Shown: positions 1 to 10,520, counted from the first letter of the stretch. The stretch is DNA of 64,000 nt from Mitsuaria sp. PDC51 (GCF_900113225.1 NZ_FOZE01000003.1:739375-803374), one strand, 5' to 3'. Numbers and translations are program-made. The notes: generated from the letters alone by a model not told the origin.

Positions 1-1317
1 CAGCGAGAAGAAGCGTCGCACCTCGGCCGCGTCGATCGCGCGGCCATGGCTCCAGGTGACCTCGTTGCCGGTCTGCTCGCTGCTCAGCAACTCGAGCCGC
101 GTGCCGTTGCGCCATTCGTAGTCGCGCACCAGCGCGCGTTCCTCGCGCTTGACGCGCCAGTAGAACTCGCCCAGCACGTAGGTGACCTTGGCGGTGTAGG
201 TCCACTTGTGCCTGAAGTCCTTGCCCTGGTGGCTGACCGACTTCGCCCCTGCATTGGCCGGCGCGCCGGTGATCGGGCGCACCAGGCTCCAGCCGTCCTC
301 GGTGTCCACGAGGAAGGCGAAGCCCTCCATGCGGTTGAACAGCAGGTACTCGCGCCAGAAGGTCTGTTCGTCCTCGGCGGACTCGGGCAGGTCGCAGCGC
401 TCCAGGTAGCCGACCACCTGCCACGGCTGCGGCGCGCCGCCGGAGATCGCGAGCTGGCCGGTCGTGCCCAGCGGGATCTGCGGCTCGCCGCCGGTGTTCT
501 GCCGGTAGGCGGCCAGCTCCGCGCCGGCGCCCTTGGAAATGTCGACGACCGACTTGCACTGGCCGCAGACGATGGACTGCGTGGTGTCGAGCCGCGGCTC
601 GAGCGCGGCGCCGCAGTTCGGGCAGGGCAGGGCCTTGGACTGCAGCGTCGCGCCGCTCTCGGCGCGCAGGCCGGTCAGCTGCAGGTCGGCGAGCTTGACC
701 GGGCGGCCGACCGACCAGGTCGGCCGCGCGGGGTCGCTGTACTCGAGCGAGGCGACCTCGTTGGCGGTGTTGCGCAGGTCGACCACCGGATAGCTGCTGG
801 CCAGCCGCGGCGGATGGGGCAGTTCCCCCTGGGCCGCGGCCACGGTCGCGTCGACGATGCTGGCCACCTGCCAGGCCGAGCCGGCCAGCATCTGCAGTCC
901 GCCCGGGCGCAGCGTGGCGGGATCGGGCGCGCGCTCGGCCAGCGGCGCCTCGAAGCTGATGACGAAGCTGCCGTTGTCCTCGGCCAGCCAGCCGCTGCGG
1001 GGCGGCTGGTCGGCGCTGGCGTCGAAGAGCAGGTGCCACTCGTTCCAGCCGCCGTCCGCATAGGACATCTGCAGCCGGCCGACGACCACGAAGCCCGCGC
1101 CGGCATAACGCCCGGCGCTGCCGAGCTGCAGCGGCGAGTAGTCCTCGAAGACCTCGGCGCTGGTGCCGATCCGGCGCAGCGCGTCGCCCTCACGCAGCAG
1201 CGTGGAGCGGCAATAGCTGCAGACGGCGCTGGCCGACGCGGCCGAGGCGAACTCGACCGGCGCGCCGCAATGGGGGCACTGCGCCTGCCAGCGGCGCTGG
1301 GGGGAAGCGGTAGCCAA
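1..1317 (-). CDS. DUF4178 domain protein with two zinc ribbons (C-terminus cut by window edge)
   Basis: The frame is open from the left edge to a TTG start at 1317, which directly follows an in-frame TGA (1320-1318); the start is therefore forced and has no ATG. The N-terminus has a CPHCGAP...CSYC pair, and a second CPNCGA...CGQC pair follows about 200 residues later, so two zinc ribbons are likely. The segments after each ribbon, with GxxGxxxYxGAGFVVVGRL-type and WxxVGYLER-type blocks, are typical of DUF4178 repeats. It lies 32 bases behind the SPFH gene and is probably co-transcribed with it. DUF4178/SPFH pairs recur in bacteria in clusters of unclear, probably envelope-related, function; that point is recalled knowledge. 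The C-terminus and any partner genes lie outside the window. Confidence 0.75.
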   Translation of the reverse strand, partial: MATASPQRRWQAQCPHCGAPVEFASAASASAVCSYCRSTLLREGDALRRIGTSAEVFEDYSPLQLGSAGRYAGAGFVVVGRLQMSYADGGWNEWHLLFDASADQPPRSGWLAEDNGSFVISFEAPLAERAPDPATLRPGGLQMLAGSAWQVASIVDATVAAAQGELPHPPRLASSYPVVDLRNTANEVASLEYSDPARPTWSVGRPVKLADLQLTGLRAESGATLQSKALPCPNCGAALEPRLDTTQSIVCGQCKSVVDISKGAGAELAAYRQNTGGEPQIPLGTTGQLAISGGAPQPWQVVGYLERCDLPESAEDEQTFWREYLLFNRMEGFAFLVDTEDGWSLVRPITGAPANAGAKSVSHQGKDFRHKWTYTAKVTYVLGEFYWRVKREERALVRDYEWRNGTRLELLSSEQTGNEVTWSHGRAIDAAEVRRFFSL

Positions 1318-1349
1318 TCAGGACCCGGGGCGGAGCACGCCTGGCGGCG

Positions 1350-2402
1350 TCAGCTGAGCTTCTTCAGCAACTCGGCCTTCTTGGCCGCGAATTCCTCGTC
1401 GGTGAGGATGCCCTTGGCCTTGAGGTCGCCGAGCTTCTCCAGCAGCAGCAGGACCTCGTCGGCGCCCTGGCTGACCGGTTGCGGCTGGACCGGCGCGGCC
1501 GGCTGGGCACCCTGATTGGCGCCGGTCAGACCCTGCTGCAGCTGCTGCGCCATGGTCTGGCCCAGCGCCAGGCCGGCGCCCAGGCCCATCGCGTCGCCGG
1601 CCACGCCGCCGCCGCCCGAGCCCACGCCCTCGGCGAGCTTGGGGATGGCCTGCGCGGTCTGGTACTGCATGAACTGGCCCATGTTCTGGCCGATCATGCC
1701 CATGCCGATCTTCTGGTCGAGGATCTTCTGCAGCTCCTCGGGGAGCGAGACGTTCTGCAACGTGACCATCTCGAGCTTGAGGCCCAGCGCGTCGAAGGCG
1801 GGCTGGGTGGCTTCCTGCAGCGCCTTGGCGAACTCGACCTGGTTGGCCGCCAGGTCCAGGAAGGGGATGCCGGACTGGGCGACCGCGTCGGAGATGTGCT
1901 GCAGCATCAGGCCGCGGAGCTGGCCGTCGAGCTCGGTGACGGTGTAGCGCTCGCGGGTGCCGGAGATCTCGGTGTGGAACTTCTTCGGGTCGACGACGCG
2001 GTAGCTGTAGTTGCCGAAGGCGCGCAGGCGCACCGCGCCGAAGTCCTTGTCGCGGATGGTGACGGGCTGGGTGGTGCCCCAGCGCTGGTCCACCTGCTGG
2101 CGGGTGGAGAAGAAGTAGACGTCGCTCTTGAAGGGGGACTCGAAGAGCTTGTCCCAGTTCTTGAGGTAGGTGAGGACCGGCAGCGTCTGCGTGGTCAGCT
2201 TGTACATGCCGGGGCCGAAGACGTCGGCCACCTTGCCTTCGTTGACGAAGACGGCCATCTGCGATTCACGCACGGTGAGGGAGGCGCCGTACTGGATCTC
2301 GAAGTCCTGCATCGGGAACCGGTAGGCCAGGACGCCGTTGTCGTCCTCGGTCCACTGGATGATGTCAATGAACTGTTTCTTGATGAAATCCATCAGGCCC
2401 AT
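1350..2402 (-). CDS. SPFH/Band-7 family protein with C-terminal SHOCT domain
   Basis: 350 residues from the ATG at 2402. The upstream in-frame extension overlaps the next gene and reads as shadow. Residues about 30-230 form an SPFH/Band-7-like domain (segments GMYKLTTQTLPV, RAFGNYSYRVVDPKKF, ITEL-type amphipathic repeats). A Gly/Ala/Gln-rich linker follows. The last 30 residues (LLEKLGDLKAKGILTDEEF) are a SHOCT motif, common at the end of membrane-associated or oligomerising proteins. There is no clear transmembrane segment, so this is the soluble YdjI-like or virion-core-like SPFH type. Its function is unknown. It is followed by the DUF4178 gene 32 bases downstream on the same strand. Family assignment is firm; the biological role is not. 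Confidence 0.85.
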   Translation of the reverse strand: MGLMDFIKKQFIDIIQWTEDDNGVLAYRFPMQDFEIQYGASLTVRESQMAVFVNEGKVADVFGPGMYKLTTQTLPVLTYLKNWDKLFESPFKSDVYFFSTRQQVDQRWGTTQPVTIRDKDFGAVRLRAFGNYSYRVVDPKKFHTEISGTRERYTVTELDGQLRGLMLQHISDAVAQSGIPFLDLAANQVEFAKALQEATQPAFDALGLKLEMVTLQNVSLPEELQKILDQKIGMGMIGQNMGQFMQYQTAQAIPKLAEGVGSGGGGVAGDAMGLGAGLALGQTMAQQLQQGLTGANQGAQPAAPVQPQPVSQGADEVLLLLEKLGDLKAKGILTDEEFAAKKAELLKKLS

Positions 2403-2521
2403 GGCGCAGCTCCACAAAAAGATGCGATCCAAACCGACCGCCGCGGGCGAGTATCCCTCAGCGAAGCGCCGACCCTGGTCACCCCGAGGGGGGAGATTCC
2501 ATAACGCCGTCAGTCCCCCCT

Positions 2522-3210
2522 TCAGTACCCCCGCGTCTCCGCCGGCCAGCGGCCCTGGCGCACCTGCTCGCGGGCCTGGGCCTGTTCTTTCCTGAGCCGG
2601 CCGTTGGCGATGTGGCGCACCAGCCAGGGCAGGGGGCTCACCGCCGCGCCGCCGGCCACGGCCGGCACCCAGGCCTTCGCGCATTTCTCGAAGAGCTCCG
2701 CATTGAGCGCCAGCCGCGACGGCGTCATGCCCAGCACGATCAGCCGACCCGCATGCAGGGTGACGTTGCCGCCCTTGGACAGCGCCTGCGGCAATCGCGC
2801 CAGCGCCTCGGTCGGCCGGCCCATGTGGCCGAGCTGGCGGATCTGCTCGTCGAAGACCGCCGGCATCCAACCGCCGAAGGCCTGCAGCTGGCGACCGAAG
2901 GCGCCGCCGCCGATCAGCACCGCGCAGACGTCCTGCCGCGCGGCGTAGACGGCGCGGTGCAGCGCGATCGCGGGCAGGTGGCCGTCCACGCGGTCCGGGC
3001 CGTCCGCGCCGCCCGCGCCCTCCCTGCGGGCGCCGGTCGCCGGCGCCAGGGGCTCGACCAGCGCGAGCGCATCCTCCGCCGTCCCCCACGCCATCGCCCC
3101 GCTGGCGGGATCGCGCAGCGACAGGCTGTCCGCGGCGCCCGGCATCAGCCCCCGCGCCAGCAGCCGCCGCCGCAGCCCGAGCCAGGTGTCGCGCAGCAGG
3201 TCCTCTTCGC

Positions 3211-3214
<4 letters not shown>
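2522..3214 (-). CDS. class II aldolase/adducin-like protein (last gene of the sugar operon)
   Basis: 230 residues. The ATG at 3214 overlaps the stop of the aminotransferase gene in an ATGA, so translation is coupled. The fold is suggested by the N-terminal RDTWLGLRRRLLARGLMPGAADSLSLR block, which resembles the GTGGNLSxR region of class II aldolases, and by the HRAVYAARQDVCAVLIGGG segment, which matches the metal-site strand where true aldolases have HTH. Here the second His of that motif is absent (LIGGG), and the third-ligand region reads NVTLHAGRLIVLG. Metal binding and aldolase chemistry may therefore be altered or lost. It may be a divergent partner of the canonical aldolase encoded at 4794-5456. 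The substrate is unknown. Confidence 0.6.
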
Positions 3215-4793
<1,579 letters not shown>

Positions 4794-4794
<1 letters not shown>

Positions 4795-5456
4795 CACGGT
4801 CCCTTGAGATGAAGCAGCAGGTCGCGCACCGGGGCGAGGCGATCGTGGAGATCGGGCGCGCGGCGGACGCGCTCGTCGATGCGCGCGGCGAGGCGGTCAC
4901 GGGCGAGGTCCTCCAGGCGCTCGACGGCCGCCATCGCCGTGTCGCTGTCCGCGGCGCAGCACAGGATGCCGTGGTTGCGCAGCAGGTAGGCCTGGCGTCC
5001 GGGGCGCACCGCCTTGCCGAGCTTGCCCGCCAGCCAGGCGGTGCCCGACGGCGCATACCCGATCACCGGCACCTCGTCGCCGAGCCAGTCGCGCAGCGCC
5101 GGCGGCACCGCCAGCGGCTCGCCGATCAGCGCGCAGGCGCTGGCCAGCGGCTGGTGGGTGTGGATGCTGCAGCCGACGTCCTGCCGCGCCCGCAGCACGC
5201 GCGCATGCAGCCCGGTCTCGACCGAAGGCCGGCGGGCGCCGTCGCTGGCGTCGTCGACGACGGCCAGGTCGGCCAGGCGCAGCACGCAGACGTCCTCCGG
5301 CCGCATGACGAGGTAGTCCGTCGCCGACGGCGTCACCGCCACCCGCTCGTCGTCGATGCGCAGCATCAGGTTGCCGCCGGTGCCGGCGAAGTAGCCGCGC
5401 TCGGACAAACGCAGGCACAGGGCCACCACCTGCCGCCGTTCGGCTGCGTGCTTCAT
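4794..5456 (-). CDS. class II aldolase (fuculose-phosphate aldolase type)
   Basis: 220 residues, close to the 215-220 usual for L-fuculose-phosphate aldolase. All family landmarks are visible: GTGGNLMLRI near the N-terminus (substrate phosphate site), VTPSATDY, the metal-binding pair in SIHTHQP, and the third His in LLRNHGI. It is therefore probably an active zinc-dependent aldolase that cleaves a phosphorylated ketose or sugar acid between C3 and C4. The ATG at 5456 overlaps the kinase stop in an ATGA, which couples kinase and aldolase translation and supports a kinase-then-aldolase pathway. The exact sugar cannot be read from sequence. Confidence 0.87.
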
Positions 5457-7057
5457 GCGGTGGCTCCCGTCGCGGGCACGCGGTTGAGGCGGTGGTACAG
5501 CGGCGCCAGGCGCGCGCGGACTTCCTTGAAGGCCTCGAACTTGTCGCCATAGAGCCGACGCAGCGCGGCGGCGGGTTCGTAGAGGCGGCGCGTGCGGCGC
5601 AGCGCCGGCAGGTCGCTGAAACGAAGCGCGCCGGTGCCCACGCCGGCGAGGTAGGCCGCGCCGATCGCGTTGGCCTGGATCGGATGCGCCAGCTGCCGGA
5701 TCGGCTGGCCGGTGACGTCCGCGAGGATCTGGCACCAGACGTCGCTCTGCGCGCCGCCGCCGACCGCCGCGATCGTGCCGGGCGACCGGCCCAGCAGCCG
5801 CCCGAAGGGCTCCATCATCCAGCGCGTGTTCAGCGCGACGCCCTCGAGGAAGGCCCGGAAGATGTCCTCGCGCGAATGCTCCAGCGACAGGTTGATCAGC
5901 CCCGCGCGCAGCAGCGGATCGTCCACCGGCGTGCGCTCGCCGAAGAGCCAGGGCGTGTAGATCAGCCCGCGCGAGCCCGGCGGCACGCGCGCGGCGATGC
6001 GGTTGAGCGCCTCGTAGACGGCGGGGTGCTCCTCGTCGGCGGCCAGTTCGTCGGGGTGGTAGAGGATGCGGTCGCGCAGGAAGGAGAGGTTGGCGCCGGC
6101 CGTCGACTGCAGCGCCAGCGCGAGGTAGCGGCCATCGACCGCCGAGGGCACCGCCGCGATCTTGTGGCGCACGTCGGTCCGCATGCCCGGCACATGCGCC
6201 CCCAGCCAGGACGAGGTGCCCAGGTACAGGTGGGTCTCGTAGTCCGGCACCGCGGCGCCGACCGCGACGGCCGAGGTGTCCACCGCGCCGGCCACCACCG
6301 GCGTCGTGGCCGGCAGGCCCAGTTGCCCGGCGACCGCCGGCAGCAGCGGTCCCAGCACGTCGGTGGAATGCACGATCGCGGGCAGCTTGCCGGCGTTCAG
6401 CCCGAGCGCGCGGATCAGGCGGTCGTCGTAGCGGATGCGCGAGGGATCGCGGTTGTCCGTCACCCAGCTGGTGAGGATGGAATCCTGCGTCGCGCAGAGC
6501 CGGCCGCAGAGGCGGAAGTTGAGGTAGTCCAGCGCGTTGAGGAAGCAGCGCGTGGCCTCGTAGACGGCGGGTTGCTCGTCGCGGATGAAGGCCATGTGGC
6601 CGGCCGCGTCGCGCCCGGTCAGCGACGGCGCGCCGCCGGTCAGGCGCAGCCAGCGCCACAGCTTGAGCGGCGCATAGCCCTCGATGTTGAGCCAGCGACC
6701 GCGCACGCGCCGGGCCACGGCGGCGGCGCCGCGCGCGTCCAGCCAGCTGAAGGCCGGCCCGATCGACCGGCCGTCGCGGCCGAGGCAGACGGTCACCTCG
6801 GTCTGCGTGGAGCAGCACACCGCCGACACGCGGCCTCGATGGCTGGCGTCGGCCGCGAGCACCTCGCCGGCGGCGTCGAGCAGCGCCTGCCACCAGGCCT
6901 CGGGGTCCTGCTCGGCCCGCACGCCCTCGACATGCAGCGCCACCGGCCGGAAGGCCCACGCGACCACGCTGCCGTCCTGCGCCACCAGCGCGCACTTGCA
7001 GCCGCTGGTGCCCAGGTCCACCGCCAGTACCAGCGGCGCAGTGCCCGGCGTGGTCAT
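5453..7057 (-). CDS. FGGY-family carbohydrate kinase
   Basis: 534 residues, typical of the xylulose/fuculose/ribulose kinase family. The N-terminus has the phosphate-1 loop VDLGTSGCKCALV. Later come VVAGAVDTSAVAVGAA, LYLGTSSWLGAHV and the C-terminal adenosine motif AVGGGAQSDVWCQILADVTGQPI. It would phosphorylate a sugar, polyol or sugar acid with ATP in the cytoplasm and feed the class II aldolase encoded directly downstream. Its ATG at 7057 shares one base with the porin stop (TGATG). The substrate is undetermined; the pairing with a fuculose-type aldolase makes a pentulose, 6-deoxyhexulose or tetrulose derivative reasonable, as inference only. Confidence 0.88.
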   Translation of the reverse strand: MTTPGTAPLVLAVDLGTSGCKCALVAQDGSVVAWAFRPVALHVEGVRAEQDPEAWWQALLDAAGEVLAADASHRGRVSAVCCSTQTEVTVCLGRDGRSIGPAFSWLDARGAAAVARRVRGRWLNIEGYAPLKLWRWLRLTGGAPSLTGRDAAGHMAFIRDEQPAVYEATRCFLNALDYLNFRLCGRLCATQDSILTSWVTDNRDPSRIRYDDRLIRALGLNAGKLPAIVHSTDVLGPLLPAVAGQLGLPATTPVVAGAVDTSAVAVGAAVPDYETHLYLGTSSWLGAHVPGMRTDVRHKIAAVPSAVDGRYLALALQSTAGANLSFLRDRILYHPDELAADEEHPAVYEALNRIAARVPPGSRGLIYTPWLFGERTPVDDPLLRAGLINLSLEHSREDIFRAFLEGVALNTRWMMEPFGRLLGRSPGTIAAVGGGAQSDVWCQILADVTGQPIRQLAHPIQANAIGAAYLAGVGTGALRFSDLPALRRTRRLYEPAAALRRLYGDKFEAFKEVRARLAPLYHRLNRVPATGATA

Positions 7058-7977
7058 CAGAACTTGCGCGACACGGAGACCACCAGCGTGTTGTTGTCCT
7101 GCCGCTTCCAGCCGTCGCCGTCGGGGATCATGAAGAGCTCGGGCCGATGGGTGCGGGTGGCCACCCATTCGGCGGTCCAGTTCAAGCCCCAGCGCTGATG
7201 GGTGACGCCGATCGAGTAGTCGCTGAAGTCCGCCTCCTTGAAGTGGCGGATCTTCTGGGTGCCGGCATGCAGGTTCAGCGTGGTCGTCGGCGTGAGCGGG
7301 TGGCGATAGGTCAAGTCGTAGAGCATGCTGCCGCGCGAGTTCTGGTCGCCGCGCGCGTAGCACTCGAGCGCCGGCGTCGGATCGATGGCGGCGGCGAGGA
7401 TCTGGCCGCAGACGCCGCCGGTGTCCGCGCCGCGGTAGGTGCGCGAGAGCACGTGCAGCACTCGGCCCTCGAGCCGGCCCCAGCCGATCTCCAGCACCGC
7501 GTAGGCGGTGTCGTAGCGGGTGCGGCGGAAGTCCACCGGCACGCCGGCTTCCAGGTCGATGCCGTGCGGCGCGTCGAATTTGGCGCCGGGGAAGAATTCC
7601 TTGGCCAGTCCGACGCCGAAGTGCCAGGCGTCCGGATCGCCGAAGCGGTAGCCGGTGCCCAGCAGCAGGTTGACGCCGTCGCCGTCGGTGAAGGCCTTCT
7701 TGCTGACGGTGGAGAGCTGCGCCAGGCCGATGACGCCGGACTCGTGGGCGAGCTGCACGCCCAGTTGCAGCGAGGGCTTGCGGCCGGAGTCGGAGACACC
7801 GCGGTTGCGCAGGTCCGAGAGCAGCTTCACTTCGGTGTCGATCGCCATCGTGGCCACGCCGACGTCGTCGGCGCGGGCGACGGAGGGGCCGAGCGCGGCC
7901 AGGGCGGCCAATGCGGCGTACACCGCGTAGGCGGCGAGGGCCGGTCGGGTCGCGGGGGTGGAGGTCGTGCGGGTCAT
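7057..7977 (-). CDS. outer-membrane beta-barrel protein (TorF/porin-like)
   Basis: 306 residues from the ATG at 7977, chosen because GAGGAG lies about 8 bases upstream; the ATG at 7995 has no comparable ribosome site. A signal peptide (Ala/Leu-rich core ending near VARADD) is followed by alternating amphipathic strands and a C-terminal SVSRKF. A final Phe is the outer-membrane assembly signal. The C-terminus resembles the TorF-family protein at 18211-19059 (LSVSRSF). It lies between DUF2147 and the kinase in one operon, so it probably lets the operon's substrate cross the outer membrane. Specificity is unknown. The two Cys (GGVCGQ and LECYAR) could form an extracellular-loop disulfide. Confidence 0.7.
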   Translation of the reverse strand: MTRTTSTPATRPALAAYAVYAALAALAALGPSVARADDVGVATMAIDTEVKLLSDLRNRGVSDSGRKPSLQLGVQLAHESGVIGLAQLSTVSKKAFTDGDGVNLLLGTGYRFGDPDAWHFGVGLAKEFFPGAKFDAPHGIDLEAGVPVDFRRTRYDTAYAVLEIGWGRLEGRVLHVLSRTYRGADTGGVCGQILAAAIDPTPALECYARGDQNSRGSMLYDLTYRHPLTPTTTLNLHAGTQKIRHFKEADFSDYSIGVTHQRWGLNWTAEWVATRTHRPELFMIPDGDGWKRQDNNTLVVSVSRKF

Positions 7978-8001
7978 CTCGGGTCTCCTCGTCATTGCTG
8001 T

Positions 8002-8460
8002 TCAGGACTTGCAGACCGGCGTCGCCGGCAGGGCGGCCACGCGCTTCATCTGCTCGGTCTGACCGAGGATCTCGGTCCCGATGAAGGCGCGCAGGTACAG
8101 GTCGCCGCCCTTCACGCGCAGCGCGCCCTTGTATTTCTTCCGGTCGCGCGGGTCGTAGACCCAGCCGTCGCGCCAGGCCTCGTTGTCATAGCGCTCCAGC
8201 TGCGCGACCTGGATGCCGCAGGTGTCGTTGGCCTGGCCCGCGTCCTTGTCCCAGACGATGCGGCCGCACAGCGCGGACGGCTTGTCGCCGCAGGGCTTGA
8301 ACTCGATCACCGCGCCGCCATCGGCGCTCAGCCACAGGCCCTTGGCGTCATCAGGGCCAGCGGCCAGCGCCGGCGCGGACAGCGCCGCCACGCACAGAAG
8401 GGCGACCATGGCCCTGGCCATCGGCCAGCGGCGTCGCGGAGGGACCAGTCGTGAAGCCAT
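8002..8460 (-). CDS. DUF2147 family exported protein
   Basis: 152 residues with a signal peptide (MVALLCVAALSAPALAAG, cleavage near residue 34). The mature part shows the DUF2147 pattern: GLWLSADGGAVIEFKPC, LCGRIVW, and DPRDRKKYKGALRVKGGDLYLRAFIG. DUF2147 proteins are small periplasmic proteins with a lipocalin-like barrel and no settled function. It is the first gene of the porin-kinase-aldolase operon, with 24 bases to the porin start. Two ATAG-N6-CTAY operator-like elements lie 40-70 bases upstream of the start codon, suggesting that it leads the transcription unit. Confidence 0.85.
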   Translation of the reverse strand: MASRLVPPRRRWPMARAMVALLCVAALSAPALAAGPDDAKGLWLSADGGAVIEFKPCGDKPSALCGRIVWDKDAGQANDTCGIQVAQLERYDNEAWRDGWVYDPRDRKKYKGALRVKGGDLYLRAFIGTEILGQTEQMKRVAALPATPVCKS

Positions 8461-8499
8461 CGCCTGCTTTCCGGAGGGGTGCGCCCTCGCGTCAAGTTG

Positions 8500-8530
8500 A
8501 TAGTGATGGCTATGGTATAGCGATGACTAC
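8500..8530. promoter_or_regulatory. two operator-like repeats upstream of the DUF2147 operon
   Basis: ATAGTGATGGCTAT (8500-8513) and ATAGCGATGACTAC (8517-8530) are two copies of the pattern ATAG-N6-CTAY, 17 bases start to start. The second covers the stop codon of the MFS gene. A third copy, ATAGTCATGGCTAT, lies at 9761-9774 between the MFS gene and tetR. The likely binder is the TetR protein encoded at 9846-10520. The motif match is direct; the assignment to that regulator is inference. Confidence 0.5.
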
Positions 8531-9720
8531 CGAAATTGACGCTCGGAGAAACCCTGGCGTGGAGCGCCGCGGGTCAGCGGCAGCGCGAGCATGGCCAGCA
8601 GCGCGAAGCCGGCGGCCACGAAGGGCACCGGCGCGACCGCCTCTCCGGTGACGACCAGCGAGGCCATCAGCGGCCCGAAGGCGCTGCCGAAGAGCTGCGC
8701 CGCTGGCACCAGCGAGGCGACCTGGCCGCTGCCGTCGACGCGGAAGGCCAGCGCCATCTGGAAGGGCAGCATGAACAGCCAGGTGAAGGTGAACAGGCCA
8801 CACAGCGCGGCGAAGGCCAGGGGACCGCCCTGGGCGGTGCGCGCGATGCCCAGCGCGCTCAGCCCCAGCACCAGGCAGCAGCCGAGCAGGACCGGCCGGA
8901 TCGGCGCGCGCCGGACCAGCCAGGTGCCGACGCTGCCGCCCAGCACCTGCATGCCCAGCCCGGCCGCGATGAGCGTCTGAACCGCCGTCGGCGAGAAGCC
9001 GGCGCGGGTGCCGAGCGGCTCGGCATAGGCCCACAGCGCGCCCAGCGTCGCGAGCTGGAGGAAGACGAGCAGCAGCGTGCCGATGCGGGGCCGCGTCCAG
9101 CGCATGCCGACGCCGGCCTGGCTCACCGTGGGCGTGAGCGGACCGAGCGGGCGCGCGAAGCGGGCCGCGAGCAGGGCCGCCAGCGCGCACAGGCCGGCCA
9201 GCAGCGCGAAGCCGCCGGGCCAGCCGGCGACGGGAAGCACGAGGTGCGCCAGCACCAGGCCGGTCGTCGCCTGCGCGAGGGTCTGCACGACGAAGAAGAG
9301 GCCCGCCAGCCGCTCCGGCACGGCGGCGCGCACGATCACGGCGGTGGTGCTCCAGATCAACAGGCCCTCGGCGATGCCGGCCGCCGCGCGGACCAGGCCC
9401 AGCGTCAGGTCGCCGCCGACCCGCGTGGTGGCAAGGTCCAGCGCCGCGGCCGCCAGCGCGGCCAGGGTGGTGATGGCGCGCAGCGAGCGCACCGGCAAGC
9501 AGAGGTCGCCGATCAGCACGCCCAGGCCCAGGGCCACGATCTCGCCCATGGCGACGAGGCCCACGCCCTCCAGCGTCACCTGGCCGGCCTCCAGCAGCGC
9601 GCCCAGCAGCAGCGGTTGCAGGCCCAGCATCAGCAGGGCGACGGAGCCGACGAGGATCGCCAGCACCTGCGCGCCGCGGGCGCTGGGAGACGTCGGGCCG
9701 GGAGGCAGCGTGTGTGTCAT
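8527..9720 (-). CDS. MFS transporter
   Basis: 397 residues with about 12 hydrophobic segments, starting at the ATG at 9720. Most upstream in-frame codons overlap the tetR/MFS control region and were left out. The arrangement of membrane segments, with an early VAMGEIVALGLGVLIGDL block and a central charged loop (RFARPLGPLTP...), fits a drug/metabolite-exporter-like major facilitator. No specific subfamily motif was recognised. The gene is divergent from the TetR regulator, the classic arrangement for a regulator-controlled exporter. It points in the same direction as the DUF2147-kinase-aldolase operon, 66 bases before it, and may be co-regulated with it. Substrate unknown. Confidence 0.78.
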   Translation of the reverse strand: MTHTLPPGPTSPSARGAQVLAILVGSVALLMLGLQPLLLGALLEAGQVTLEGVGLVAMGEIVALGLGVLIGDLCLPVRSLRAITTLAALAAAALDLATTRVGGDLTLGLVRAAAGIAEGLLIWSTTAVIVRAAVPERLAGLFFVVQTLAQATTGLVLAHLVLPVAGWPGGFALLAGLCALAALLAARFARPLGPLTPTVSQAGVGMRWTRPRIGTLLLVFLQLATLGALWAYAEPLGTRAGFSPTAVQTLIAAGLGMQVLGGSVGTWLVRRAPIRPVLLGCCLVLGLSALGIARTAQGGPLAFAALCGLFTFTWLFMLPFQMALAFRVDGSGQVASLVPAAQLFGSAFGPLMASLVVTGEAVAPVPFVAAGFALLAMLALPLTRGAPRQGFSERQFR

Positions 9721-9760
9721 TTCGGCGCAAGCGGAGCGGTGGATGATGGCTGGCGATCTT

Positions 9761-9774
9761 ATAGTCATGGCTAT
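9761..9774. promoter_or_regulatory. operator-like palindrome in the MFS/tetR divergent region
   Basis: ATAGTCATGGCTAT has inverted half-sites ATAG and CTAT separated by six bases. It sits 41 bases upstream of the MFS start and 72 bases upstream of tetR. Its core (ATAG-T-ATGG-CTAT) recurs at 8500-8513. Position and symmetry fit a TetR operator controlling both divergent genes. Confidence 0.5.
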
Positions 9775-9845
9775 CGTTCTGGGGTGCCTCGCGCCCTGGA
9801 ACAATCCCGCAGCCTTCCTGCCGTTGCCTCGCCATTTCGATTCCC

Positions 9846-10520
9846 ATGCCCACTGCCCGCCGCAAGACCGCCGCTCCTCCGCCCACGCCCACGACCGCCG
9901 CGCCAGCGCTCGCGGCCAAGAAGCTGCCGGCGCAGCAGCGCGCCGCCGAGACCTACGAGCGGGTGCTCGAGGCCGCGGCGCAGACCCTGATCGAGGTGGG
10001 CGTGGAGCGGCTCTCCACCAATCTGGTGTGCGAGCGCGCCGGGGTGTCGCCGCCGGCGCTGTACCGCTACTTCCCCAACAAGTACGCGCTGCTGCATGAG
10101 CTGGGCCAGCGCCTGATGCAGCGCCAGAACGAATGCGTCGCGAAGTGGATGTCCGTCGAGGTGATCCAGGGCGGCGTGCCGGCGCTGGAGCAGGCGCTGG
10201 CGGGCTTGCTGCTCGACACCTACGAGGCGACGCGCGCGACCGCCGGCGGCGTGTGGATCATGCGCGCGATGCGGGCGGTGCCGGCGCTGCAGGAGGTGCG
10301 GCTGGCCTCGCACGCGGCGGTGACCGAGGCGCAGACGCAGTTGCTGGTGCAGGCGCTGCCCGGCGCCCGGCGCGCGGAGCTCAAGCTGGCGAGCCGCATC
10401 GTCGTGGAGCTGATCTACGCGACGGTGGAGATGCTCTTCGACGAGAGCCTCAAGCCCAAGGAGGTCGCGCGCATCACCGCCGGGATGCTGGCCAGCCACC
10501 TGGCGAAGGTGAAGGCCTGA
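9846..10520 (+). CDS. TetR/AcrR family transcriptional regulator
   Basis: 224 residues. After a 25-residue Ala/Pro/Thr-rich lead comes a TetR-type HTH: RVLEAAAQTLIEVGVERLSTNLVCERAGVSPPALYRYFPNKYALLHEL, residues about 38-85. The C-terminal ligand-binding half includes the conserved WIMRAMRAVPALQE and VVELIYATVEMLFDE segments. It is transcribed divergently from the MFS gene across a 125-base gap holding an ATAG-N6-CTAT palindrome. The same motif precedes the DUF2147 operon, so its regulon may include the sugar-kinase operon. The ligand is unknown. Confidence 0.88.
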   Translation: MPTARRKTAAPPPTPTTAAPALAAKKLPAQQRAAETYERVLEAAAQTLIEVGVERLSTNLVCERAGVSPPALYRYFPNKYALLHELGQRLMQRQNECVAKWMSVEVIQGGVPALEQALAGLLLDTYEATRATAGGVWIMRAMRAVPALQEVRLASHAAVTEAQTQLLVQALPGARRAELKLASRIVVELIYATVEMLFDESLKPKEVARITAGMLASHLAKVKA

